From positions 1 through 5,350 of the forward strand of contig CAZDCZ010000120.1 in assembly GCA_964504155.1 (NCBI GenBank): DNA of 5,350 nucleotides. Reading direction: 5' to 3'. Positions 1-5,350 of the stretch are shown piece by piece. The translations under genes were made by a program, and so were the position numbers. The notes under the pieces were generated by a model, which had not been told where the DNA came from, did no database searches, and saw only the letters and a list, made by a program, of their open reading frames with translations. The stretch is from CAZDCZ01 sp964504155. GTDB lineage: Bacteria > Bacteroidota > Bacteroidia > Bacteroidales > UBA12077. Numbering within the stretch: position 1 is the stretch's first letter; the number at the start of each line of letters is the position of its first letter.

Positions 1-308
1 TCATCCTTTATCTTGCTTTCTGTAAGGCATTCCTTATACCGAACTCAGGTTATTAAGGTATTGATAAAAGAATGAATTAGTTTAAAAAAAGAAGAATTGA
101 ATGAACTACCCAGCTGCAAGCAGATGAGATATCAAGAGGAAAATTTATTTTTCTAACGCACCAAAATGTGGAGAAAAATACCCAAAGACCCTCGTCAAAG
201 GCCTGTCTGCAAAGCAGGCTAGGCAATCTCGGGGTCAGTTCGACTTTGTAATTCCAGTTCACTTCGTTTCTAGAATCACTATCTCATTGATATAAAATAC
301 AATTTTAT
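1..308. other. Gene-free left flank with a GC-rich patch
   Basis: I see no supportable gene here. Short open stretches exist on both strands but none shows a recognisable domain. Composition changes sharply: 181-240 has 34 G or C in 60 bases, whereas 301-360 has only 10 in 60. The GC-rich part contains CTGC-AA-GCAG at 114-123 and a nested inverted repeat at 187-236. The look is that of a decayed insertion-sequence end or a structured intergenic repeat, but I cannot name a family. No transposase fragment, tRNA or CRISPR repeat was recognised. Confidence 0.5.
187..236. repeat. Nested imperfect inverted repeat (possible hairpin)
   Basis: The outer arms are GACCC (187-191) and GGGTC (232-236). 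The inner arms are GCCTG (201-205) and CAGGC (215-219), around a 9-nt loop. A competing small hairpin, CTGC-AAA-GCAG, lies inside the inner stem. The two stems are separated by unpaired 9- and 12-nt sides, so the fold is not a compact terminator and no T-run follows. It could be a structured RNA, a repeat, or part of a mobile-element end. The arms are seen directly; any function is unknown. Confidence 0.4.
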
Positions 309-339
309 TTTGCTATTCGAAAAAATAATTATATTTTTG
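309..339 (+). promoter_or_regulatory. Bacteroidota-type promoter for the tetR gene
   Basis: TTTG at 309-312 and TATTTTTG at 332-339 are separated by 19 nt. This fits the known Bacteroidota primary-sigma consensus: TTTG at -33, TAnnTTTG at -7, about 19-21 nt apart. Transcription would start at roughly 345-347, giving a leader of nearly 40 nt before the ATG at 384. The candidate operator at 341-359 would cover the start point. This is the only full match to the consensus I found ahead of a gene in the window, suggesting that the whole cluster may be read from here. Confidence 0.72.
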
Positions 340-340
340 C

Positions 341-359
341 ACTTTAAAACATAATTAGT
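341..359 (+). promoter_or_regulatory. Candidate TetR operator, copy 1
   Basis: The 19-nt element ACTtTAAAACATAATTAGT recurs at 985-1003 with one mismatch. It begins 2 nt after the -7 box of the tetR promoter, where a bound repressor would block transcription. Its ends form a weak dyad (ACT and AGT), as expected for a dimeric TetR-family protein, but the palindrome is poor. Assignment to the repressor encoded at 384-965 is an inference from position and repetition. Confidence 0.45.
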
Positions 360-383
360 CGGTTTGAATAAGAAATAGAAATT

Positions 384-965
384 ATGGCAATAGATAATAC
401 AAGAAACAAAATTTTAAGCGTTGCTAATAAGTTATTTGGTCAATTTGGATTCCATAAAACATCTATGGATGAGATTGCCAAAATAGCTAGAAAAGCAAAA
501 GGCTCTTTATATTATTATTTTTCCGGGAAAGAAGAATTATTTAAAGAAGTCGTTTCAAATGAAATTGCAAACTTAAAAATCCAGCTAACTTATATTATCG
601 ACAACAAAGATTTAAGTGCTACGGAAAAAATAAAGGCATATCTTATAAAAAGAATGGACGTCTTGAGCAGTGCCGTCAACTACCACGAAACAATAAAAGC
701 TGACTTCTTTGAACATTTCGACTTTATTGATGATTTAAGAAATGAGTTAGATGAATGGGAAAAAGAGAATATCAAAAAAATTATCACACAAGGAATTAAA
801 TCTGGAGAATTTGCATTAAGCGATAATATGGACGTTTTATTAGATGTATTTATTATGGTAGTAAAAGGCCTTGAAATCCCTTTTTTCTTGCAAAATAAAT
901 ATCAGAAATATGCTCCTCACTTCGAAGGTTTAATTGGAATATTAACAAAGGGATTAACCCCATAA
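384..965 (+). CDS. TetR/AcrR-family transcriptional regulator
   Basis: This 193-residue protein has the usual TetR-family length. The N-terminal DNA-binding domain spans about residues 6-53. It has the typical first helix (ILSVANKLFGQFGF), a helix-turn-helix around residues 27-47 (TSMDEIAKIARKAKGSLYYYF), and the family hallmark ending in YYYF-x-GKEELF. The C-terminal two thirds is a divergent, mostly helical ligand-binding and dimerisation region with no recognisable ligand signature. The ATG at 384 puts the helix-turn-helix at the normal distance from the N-terminus; there is no Shine-Dalgarno motif, as is usual in Bacteroidota. It lies first in a collinear gene cluster, 58 nt before the methyltransferase gene, and is preceded by its own promoter and a repeated element. 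It is probably a local repressor of the lipid and export genes. Given its neighbours, a fatty-acyl or amphiphilic ligand is plausible but not shown. Confidence 0.93.
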   Translation: MAIDNTRNKILSVANKLFGQFGFHKTSMDEIAKIARKAKGSLYYYFSGKEELFKEVVSNEIANLKIQLTYIIDNKDLSATEKIKAYLIKRMDVLSSAVNYHETIKADFFEHFDFIDDLRNELDEWEKENIKKIITQGIKSGEFALSDNMDVLLDVFIMVVKGLEIPFFLQNKYQKYAPHFEGLIGILTKGLTP

Positions 966-984
966 TTTTTTTTATTTATAACTG

Positions 985-1003
985 ACTATAAAACATAATT
1001 AGT
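985..1003 (+). promoter_or_regulatory. Candidate TetR operator, copy 2
   Basis: ACTaTAAAACATAATTAGT differs from the copy at 341-359 at one of 19 positions; the core 15 bases are identical. Here the flanks improve the dyad: ACTA at 985-988 faces TAGT at 1000-1003 across 11 nt. The element ends 20 nt before the methyltransferase ATG, in the longest intergenic gap inside the cluster. No full TTTG/TAnnTTTG promoter is visible immediately upstream, so an internal promoter here is uncertain. The upstream bases ATAACTGACTA (978-988) recur before the ACP gene. Confidence 0.45.
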
Positions 1004-1023
1004 ACAAATAGCACGAATAAAAA

Positions 1024-1572
1024 ATGGAAAAAATATTAATAAAAGAATTTCTAAAAGATAAAAATGTTGGAGCAGTAGTATCAAGCTCTAAAAATGTTGT
1101 AAAGAAAATCACAAATGAAATTGATTTCGAAAAAGCAGATGTCATTGTGGAATATGGACCTGGTAAAGGAACCATTACGAAACAATTACTAAAAAACATG
1201 AAAGTCGGTGCAAGCCTATATGTTTTTGAAACAAATCAGGATTTTATTAATGATTTAAATAATATTAATGATAAGCGATTGATAATAATAAATACAGATG
1301 CAAAAAGTGCTTTATCGATACTTAAAAGTAGATATAAAATTGAAAATGTAGATTATGTCATTTCTACAATACCATTTACTTTTCTAGACCGAAGACTAAA
1401 AAGAAGAATTATTTTTAATTCTCATACTATGCTCAAAGAAAAAGGGAAATTTATTACATATCAATATACCCCACTTATATATAGTATAATAAAAAATAAG
1501 TTTACAAATTTTAGTATTACTCCAAATGTGTCCAATTTTCCTTTTGCTTTTGTAATGAAAGGTGTAAAATAA
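1024..1572 (+). CDS. SAM-dependent methyltransferase, phospholipid N-methyltransferase (PmtA)-like
   Basis: This 182-residue protein has a class I Rossmann methyltransferase fold. SAM-binding motif I is VEYGPGKGTIT at about residues 42-52. A motif II acidic residue follows strand 2 (VFE, E69), an Asp sits at D92 (motif III region), and a motif IV-like segment ISTIPFTFL spans 113-121. The N-terminal segment FLKDKNVGAVVSSSKNVVKKI (about 9-29) resembles the start of PmtA-type phosphatidylethanolamine N-methyltransferases, which often read VGAI-x-PSS there. The rRNA dimethylases KsgA/Erm share motif I but are longer and have an N-[LI]-P-[YF] motif IV, which is absent. Context supports a lipid substrate: two acyltransferases follow, the first after only 12 nt. 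The protein is probably peripheral to the inner membrane, as no transmembrane segment is seen. The gene is very AT-rich. The methyltransferase fold is secure; the substrate is an inference. Confidence 0.8.
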   Translation: MEKILIKEFLKDKNVGAVVSSSKNVVKKITNEIDFEKADVIVEYGPGKGTITKQLLKNMKVGASLYVFETNQDFINDLNNINDKRLIIINTDAKSALSILKSRYKIENVDYVISTIPFTFLDRRLKRRIIFNSHTMLKEKGKFITYQYTPLIYSIIKNKFTNFSITPNVSNFPFAFVMKGVK

Positions 1573-1584
1573 ACCTAATTAAAT

Positions 1585-2145
1585 ATGAAAACAATATCTG
1601 GTAAAATATTGAAGCTTTTAGGCTGGAAAATAATCGGAGAATTCCCCGATATAGAAAAAAGTGTTATCATATTTGCTCCACATACAAGCTATTGGGATGG
1701 GTTTTACGGGAAACTTTTTGCTATGCAAATGGATGTAAACTACAAGTTCTTATCAAAGAAAGAATTTTTCAAATTTCCCCTTAACTATTTCTTCAAACTC
1801 TATGGTTCTATTCCCGTTTCTAAAAACAAAGAATATATTAATGAGATAGTTTCACTATTCAAAGAAAACAAAAACCTGCATCTTATTCTTTCTCCGGAAG
1901 GGCAATTAGCAAGGACAGATCATTGGAAAAAAGGATTCTATTATATGGCAACAAAAGCTAATGTTCCTATTGTAGTTAGTTATATCGACTATTCCAAAAA
2001 AGAAATGGGAATAAAAGAAGTTATCCACGATACCAGCAATATGAAAGAGACAATGAAAAGCATAAGCACTATGTATGCTAATGTAAAAGGGAAATACCCT
2101 GAGAATTTTATTTTAGATAAAAGATATAGCTCAGAAATTACTTGA
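1585..2145 (+). CDS. PlsC-like lysophospholipid acyltransferase, divergent copy
   Basis: This 186-residue protein belongs to the short LPLAT/PlsC-like acyltransferase family, which transfers an acyl chain from ACP or CoA to a lipid hydroxyl. Block I, the catalytic HX4D, is HTSYWD (H33, D38). The block II position reads GSIPVSK (74-80), with Lys where Arg is usual. Block III reads SPEGQLAR (103-110), keeping Glu-Gly but lacking the Thr-Arg of PEGTR. Block IV is VPIVVSYIDY (127-136). No clear membrane span is present; association with the inner membrane would be peripheral. It is a tandem paralogue of the next gene, with the same length and collinear motifs, and starts 12 nt after the methyltransferase gene. 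Since the missing Arg normally helps hold the acceptor phosphate, this copy may use a different acceptor or be weakly active. The family call is firm; the substrate is unknown. Confidence 0.88.
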   Translation: MKTISGKILKLLGWKIIGEFPDIEKSVIIFAPHTSYWDGFYGKLFAMQMDVNYKFLSKKEFFKFPLNYFFKLYGSIPVSKNKEYINEIVSLFKENKNLHLILSPEGQLARTDHWKKGFYYMATKANVPIVVSYIDYSKKEMGIKEVIHDTSNMKETMKSISTMYANVKGKYPENFILDKRYSSEIT

Positions 2146-2175
2146 AAATTACTTTTTCTTAACACACCGAAAAAA

Positions 2176-2733
2176 ATGAAAAAAATATCAAGAATAATCT
2201 TAGAAACTATGGGATGGGAACTAAGAGGTTCATTCCCCAATATTAAAAAGAGTGTGGTTGTTTTAGCTCCACACACAAGTAATTGGGACTTTATAATAGG
2301 TAGATTATACCTGAATGCAATGGGTATAGAAAGCAATACACTCATGAAAAAAGAAATGTTCTTCTTCCCTTTTAACATTATAATGAGTAAGCTGGGAGCT
2401 ATTCCTGTTGAAAGAGGAAACACAAACTTAAGCCAAGTATCTCAACTAAAATCAATTTTCGATGAAAAAGAAGAGCTCAATTTATTTATTGCACCAGAAG
2501 GAACGCGGAAAAAGGTTACTCACTGGAAAAAAGGCTTCTTCCATATTTCTAAGGAGGCAAAAGTACCTATCGTTTTAAGCTATATTGATTATAAAAAGAA
2601 AACGGTTGGAATAGCAGGATTAGTTAATGATCCTAAAAATCTAGAAAATACGATGGAAGAAATATCAGCCTTTTACACAAATATTAACGCTAAACATCCT
2701 GAGAATTTTTTAACTGATAAAGAATACAATTAA
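2176..2733 (+). CDS. PlsC-like lysophospholipid acyltransferase, canonical copy
   Basis: This 185-residue LPLAT-family protein is paralogous to the preceding gene. All four acyltransferase blocks are intact: HTSNWD (H33, D38) for catalysis, GAIPVER (74-80) with the block II Arg, APEGTR (106-111) for acceptor binding, and VPIVLSYIDY (130-139). A conserved WKKGFFHI segment links blocks III and IV, as in the twin (WKKGFYYM). Both paralogues end in similar PENF-containing tails. It lies 30 nt after its twin and 42 nt before the ACP-like gene, so an acyl-ACP donor would be a natural guess, except that the neighbouring ACP lacks its prosthetic-group serine. The expected activity is O-acylation of a lysophospholipid or related lipid at the cytoplasmic face of the inner membrane. 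The exact acceptor and position specificity cannot be read from the sequence. Confidence 0.92.
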   Translation: MKKISRIILETMGWELRGSFPNIKKSVVVLAPHTSNWDFIIGRLYLNAMGIESNTLMKKEMFFFPFNIIMSKLGAIPVERGNTNLSQVSQLKSIFDEKEELNLFIAPEGTRKKVTHWKKGFFHISKEAKVPIVLSYIDYKKKTVGIAGLVNDPKNLENTMEEISAFYTNINAKHPENFLTDKEYN

Positions 2734-2744
2734 TTTTTTCGCCA

Positions 2745-2767
2745 ATAACTGACTAATAAACAAATAG
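2745..2767 (+). promoter_or_regulatory. Partial third copy of the intergenic element, before the ACP gene
   Basis: ATAACTGACTA at 2745-2755 is identical to 978-988, the left part of the copy-2 region. The match continues weakly with AAACA and AATAG. As at copy 2, it follows a stop codon running into a T-stretch (TAATTTTTT) and precedes an A-rich start codon. The right half TTAGT is missing, so this is at best a half site. It may be a weak operator, or simply shared ancestry of the two intergenic spacers. Confidence 0.28.
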
Positions 2768-2775
2768 AGAACAAA

Positions 2776-3003
2776 ATGGATACAACAGTAATAGAAATCA
2801 TAAGTAAATTATTAGATGTAAAATCGTCAGAAATCAGCCTGAATTCTTCATTTCGGAATTTGAATATTGACAATATGGATTTAGCTGAAATAATTGTTCT
2901 CATTGAAAAAAAATTAAAAATATCAGCCAAAAACGATTTGTATGATACAAAAACCGTGGGCGAACTAATTGAAGAATTAAATAAACAAATATTAAAGAAC
3001 TAA
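2776..3003 (+). CDS. Acyl-carrier-protein-like protein lacking the phosphopantetheine serine
   Basis: This 75-residue acidic helical protein has normal ACP length and pattern: helix I (VIEIISKLLDV), the loop segment SSFRNLNID (24-32), helix II (MDLAEIIVLIEKKLKI) and the final TVGELIEEL helix. At the start of helix II, ACPs carry D-S-L with the 4'-phosphopantetheine on Ser; here it reads D32-N33-M34. The Asn codon AAT spans 2872-2874, and one A-to-G change would give Ser, so a sequencing or assembly error must be excluded. The nearby Ser24 and Ser25 lie in the preceding loop and do not substitute. If real, the protein cannot carry an acyl chain in the usual way and may act as a docking or regulatory partner. 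It is 11 nt upstream of the exporter gene and probably co-translated with it. The ACP-fold call is strong; the role is unknown. Confidence 0.85.
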   Translation: MDTTVIEIISKLLDVKSSEISLNSSFRNLNIDNMDLAEIIVLIEKKLKISAKNDLYDTKTVGELIEELNKQILKN

Positions 3004-3014
3004 AAAAATAATTT

Positions 3015-5273
3015 ATGAATAAAATAGCAAAAGCAATAGTAGAGTTAAAATGGCTAATAATTATTGTAGTCATTGGATTAACCGCCTTTTTTGGTTTCCA
3101 GTTAAAAACCTTAACAATTAATTCCGATGTATTAAGTTCATTGCCCGATGACGATCCTGTTGCAAAACTATACAAAGACGTAGGCAAAAAATACGGTGGG
3201 AATGATATGGGAATGATTGTATTAGAAACCAAAGATATTTTTAATACGGAAGTGTTGGAACACGTTAAACAAATAACCGATAGTTTAAAAATAACCGAAG
3301 GTATTTCAACTGTAACAAGCTTAACTGATATTATTGACATTAAAAATGTTGATGGAGGTATCGAAATAGGCAAACTGATTGACGAGTACGAATTACCGGA
3401 TACACAATCTAAATTAGATAGTTTAAAGGACTATGTTTTCTCAAAAGATATGTATAAAGGCTCCATAGTTTCCGACGATGGAACAGCTACACTTATCATG
3501 TTCACACTGCTTGATGATGTCGATAAGCAGGCTGTTGCAAAAGAAGTGAAAGATAAGGTTATTGCTCTCAATTTACCCGAAAAATTGTATTTCGGTGGTT
3601 TGCCAATGATGATGAATGATATTTCAGACTTAATTATGGCTGATTTAACTTGGCTGTTACCCATAGTGTTTATTATAATAGCTTTTATCCTGTTGTTAAG
3701 TTTTCGCTCTGCAAGAGGTGTAATTATGCCGCTCCTAACAGCAGTTATTGCAGTTGTTTGGACACTTGGAATAATGGTATTATTAGGTTTCGAATTAACC
3801 ATGATTTCAAATAATATTCCTATTATTTTACTTGCCGTTGGTAGTGCATATACCATACATGTTTTAAATCGTATAAACCAAACTTATGACGAAGACCGTA
3901 AAAAAGCTGTTATAAAGGCATTAACATATATTATTGTCCCAGTTATTCTTGCAGCAGCAACAACAGCAGTTGGTTTTCTTTCATTTGTGTTTGGTGCTTA
4001 TATGACCATGATAAGAGACTTTGGTATATTTTCGGCTATGGGAACAGCTATTGCACTGCTGTTATCAATATTTTTTGTTCCGGCTGTTATTTCTGCATTT
4101 TCAATGTATAAAAAACCCGAGAGCCTAAAAAAGGATGTAGAAAAGAAAAAATCATTCTTATCTGATAAAATCCTTCAACCTCTTGTTAATCTTCTATTTA
4201 ATCACCCAAAATACACACTTATTGCCTGGGGGATATTACTTTTATTAAGCATAGGTGGCATGTTTTTGATTTCCACAAGTGTAAATATGAGTGAATATCT
4301 AAAAAAAGATAATCCAACAAGAGTTTCGGAAGATATAATGCAAAATAAATTCGGTGGTTCTCAACCTGTATTTGTGGTTTTTAAAGGTGATATGCAAAGC
4401 CCCGAAGTTTTGAAAATGATGATTAAGACTGAGGACTACATGGAGCAATATTCTGAAATATCAACCACTCAATCAGTTGCCAACCTTATCGAAGAAATGA
4501 ACGATGTAATGGGCGAAGGGAAAAGAGTTCCTGATAATCAGGATAAAATAGAACAACTGTGGTTTTTATTAGATGGACAGGATATTATGCCACAACTTGT
4601 TTCAGACGACCTTGATGAAGGTATTATACAATCAAAATTCAAGTCCTCCGATAGTGAAAAAATGGCAGATTTTGTTGATTATATGGATGAATTTATTAAA
4701 GAAAATTCAAGCAAAAATTGCAATATTCAATTAACAGGAATGCCGTCGGTTTATGTTAAAATGAGTGATAGTTTACTTCAAAGCCAGTTTAGCAGTTTGG
4801 TTCTTGCCTTGCTTTTTGTTCTTGTAATTGTAGGGCTCATACTCCGCTCATTTTCAAAAGGTGTGTATGCAACTATCCCTATTATTGCAACCATTGCCAT
4901 TTTATTCGGATTTATGGGTTTTGCAGGTATCGCTCTTGATATTGCCACCGTACTTGTTGCAAGTATTGCACTCGGTATAGGAATTGATTATTCTATCCAT
5001 ATCATTACACATTTTAATCATACTTTAAAAGAAACAGGTAACATTAACAAAGCTCTTGAAGAAACTATATTAATAAGCGGGAAAGCTATTATTATCAATG
5101 TGGTTTCAGTTTCAGCAGGATTTTTGGTGCTAATATTTTCGCAAATGGTTCCTATGCAAAATTTCGGTATGCTTATAGCACTAAGTATGATAGGTTCGGG
5201 ACTCGGTGCTTTAACACTCTTGCCTGTTATTTTGATACTTGCAAATAGAAAAAAACAAATAACAGCTAAATAA
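3015..5273 (+). CDS. RND-superfamily exporter, MMPL/HAE3 type
   Basis: This is a complete 752-residue inner-membrane transporter with the two-fold RND layout. TM1 lies at about 12-30, a periplasmic domain at about 31-210, and a five-helix bundle at about 212-365. TM7 is at about 401-419, a second periplasmic domain at about 420-592, and the last five helices at about 595-745. The length of about 750 residues and the absence of an adjacent membrane-fusion partner in view fit the HAE3/MMPL group (hopanoid exporter HpnN and mycobacterial MmpL relatives) rather than the roughly 1,030-residue AcrB type. The proton-relay position in the second half is GIGIDYSIHI, with D658. The matching place in the first half reads GSAYTIHV (276-283), with Ala278 in place of Asp. 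Such exporters move lipids or hydrophobic compounds out of the inner membrane using proton-motive force. The start at 3015 is 11 nt after the ACP stop. The cargo is unknown; neighbouring lipid enzymes point to a modified lipid. Confidence 0.93.
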   Translation: MNKIAKAIVELKWLIIIVVIGLTAFFGFQLKTLTINSDVLSSLPDDDPVAKLYKDVGKKYGGNDMGMIVLETKDIFNTEVLEHVKQITDSLKITEGISTVTSLTDIIDIKNVDGGIEIGKLIDEYELPDTQSKLDSLKDYVFSKDMYKGSIVSDDGTATLIMFTLLDDVDKQAVAKEVKDKVIALNLPEKLYFGGLPMMMNDISDLIMADLTWLLPIVFIIIAFILLLSFRSARGVIMPLLTAVIAVVWTLGIMVLLGFELTMISNNIPIILLAVGSAYTIHVLNRINQTYDEDRKKAVIKALTYIIVPVILAAATTAVGFLSFVFGAYMTMIRDFGIFSAMGTAIALLLSIFFVPAVISAFSMYKKPESLKKDVEKKKSFLSDKILQPLVNLLFNHPKYTLIAWGILLLLSIGGMFLISTSVNMSEYLKKDNPTRVSEDIMQNKFGGSQPVFVVFKGDMQSPEVLKMMIKTEDYMEQYSEISTTQSVANLIEEMNDVMGEGKRVPDNQDKIEQLWFLLDGQDIMPQLVSDDLDEGIIQSKFKSSDSEKMADFVDYMDEFIKENSSKNCNIQLTGMPSVYVKMSDSLLQSQFSSLVLALLFVLVIVGLILRSFSKGVYATIPIIATIAILFGFMGFAGIALDIATVLVASIALGIGIDYSIHIITHFNHTLKETGNINKALEETILISGKAIIINVVSVSAGFLVLIFSQMVPMQNFGMLIALSMIGSGLGALTLLPVILILANRKKQITAK

Positions 5274-5305
5274 ATTTAATTATTAACCAAAAAAATTAAA
5301 GTAAA

Positions 5306-5350
5306 ATGAAAAAGTTAAAATTATCAGTATTAGTAAGTGCATTATTCCTC
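5306..5350 (+). CDS. 5' end of a gene for an exported protein (cut by window edge)
   Basis: Fifteen codons are visible, reading MKKLKLSVLVSALFL. The two lysines followed by a hydrophobic run are the start of a Sec signal peptide, so the product is probably periplasmic or a lipoprotein. The ATG is preceded by an A-rich leader (aaagtaaa), like the other genes here, and lies 32 nt after the exporter stop with no terminator between. HAE3 exporters are often followed by an outer-membrane lipoprotein-sorting (LolA-like) protein, which is my best guess from context only; nothing in the 15 residues proves it. Confidence 0.6.
   Translation, partial: MKKLKLSVLVSALFL

Noticed and set aside
1..75. Possible 3' end of a gene entering from the left edge (open frame ending TGA at 73-75)
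   Set aside because: Twenty-four codons are too few to judge, a second frame ending at 56 is also open from the left edge, and neither peptide resembles a known protein end.
77..262. Minus-strand 61-codon open frame
   Set aside because: It has no recognisable domain, its residue make-up is Trp/Phe/Cys-rich and unlike a real small protein, and it runs through the inverted repeats. It is most likely chance or a mobile-element remnant.
963..970. TAATTTTT as an internal -7 box before the methyltransferase gene
   Set aside because: The final G of TAnnTTTG is missing and no TTTG lies 19-21 nt upstream. The similar TAATTTTT at 2731-2738 fails for the same reasons.
950..973. Hairpin GGG-ATTAA-CCC followed by eight T, as a terminator after tetR
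   Set aside because: A 3-bp stem overlapping the last codons is too weak for an intrinsic terminator, and the downstream genes look co-transcribed.
1024..1572. KsgA or Erm rRNA adenine dimethyltransferase identity
   Set aside because: Motif I is shared, but the protein is much shorter, lacks the N-[LI]-P-[YF] motif and the C-terminal helical domain, and sits among lipid genes.
1989..2423. Minus-strand 144-codon open frame across both acyltransferase genes
   Set aside because: It overlaps two well-supported plus-strand genes with intact catalytic motifs. The open frame is a by-product of AT-rich coding sequence.
2900..3856. Minus-strand open frames at 2900-3373 and 3431-3856
   Set aside because: Both are antisense to the ACP and exporter genes, show no domain, and carry the Ser/Ile-rich composition typical of antisense readings.
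1..5350. CRISPR array, tRNA, rRNA or riboswitch
   Set aside because: No regularly spaced repeats, cloverleaf arms or known conserved RNA motifs were seen on either strand.

Overview
The window reads as a chromosomal stretch from a low-GC member of the Bacteroidota (Bacteroidetes). The evidence is a strong match to the Bacteroidota housekeeping promoter (TTTG, 19-nt spacer, TAttTTTG at 309-339) ahead of the first gene, A-rich leaders without Shine-Dalgarno motifs before every start codon, and protein sequences of Bacteroidota type. No species can be named from the sequence alone.

Layout. Positions 1-383 carry no convincing gene. Within them, about 110-250 is a locally GC-rich patch with nested inverted repeats, possibly a decayed mobile-element end or an RNA structure, followed by a very AT-rich promoter region. 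From 384 onward seven genes lie on the + strand: a TetR-family repressor (384-965), a small SAM-dependent methyltransferase resembling PmtA-type phospholipid N-methyltransferases (1024-1572), two tandem PlsC-like lysophospholipid acyltransferases (1585-2145 and 2176-2733), an acyl-carrier-protein-like protein (2776-3003), a full-length RND/MMPL exporter of the HAE3 type (3015-5273), and the first 15 codons of a protein with a signal-peptide-like start (5306 to the right edge). Gaps between genes are 11-58 nt with no strong terminator, so this looks like one transcription unit.

How the genes may work together (inference). Enzymes that could re-acylate and methylate a membrane lipid sit next to an ACP homologue and a large inner-membrane exporter. 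The cut-off gene is where an outer-membrane lipoprotein-sorting (LolA-like) protein commonly follows HAE3 exporters. The simplest reading is a TetR-controlled lipid remodelling and export locus.

The points most worth a second look are these. The ACP-like protein has Asn where the phosphopantetheine-bearing Ser should be (residue 33, D-N-M instead of D-S-L). The first of the two acyltransferases has lost the Thr-Arg of the PEGTR motif, while its twin keeps it. A 19-nt element (18/19 identical) occurs just downstream of the TetR -7 box and again before the methyltransferase gene, with a partial copy before the ACP gene, making it a candidate TetR operator.
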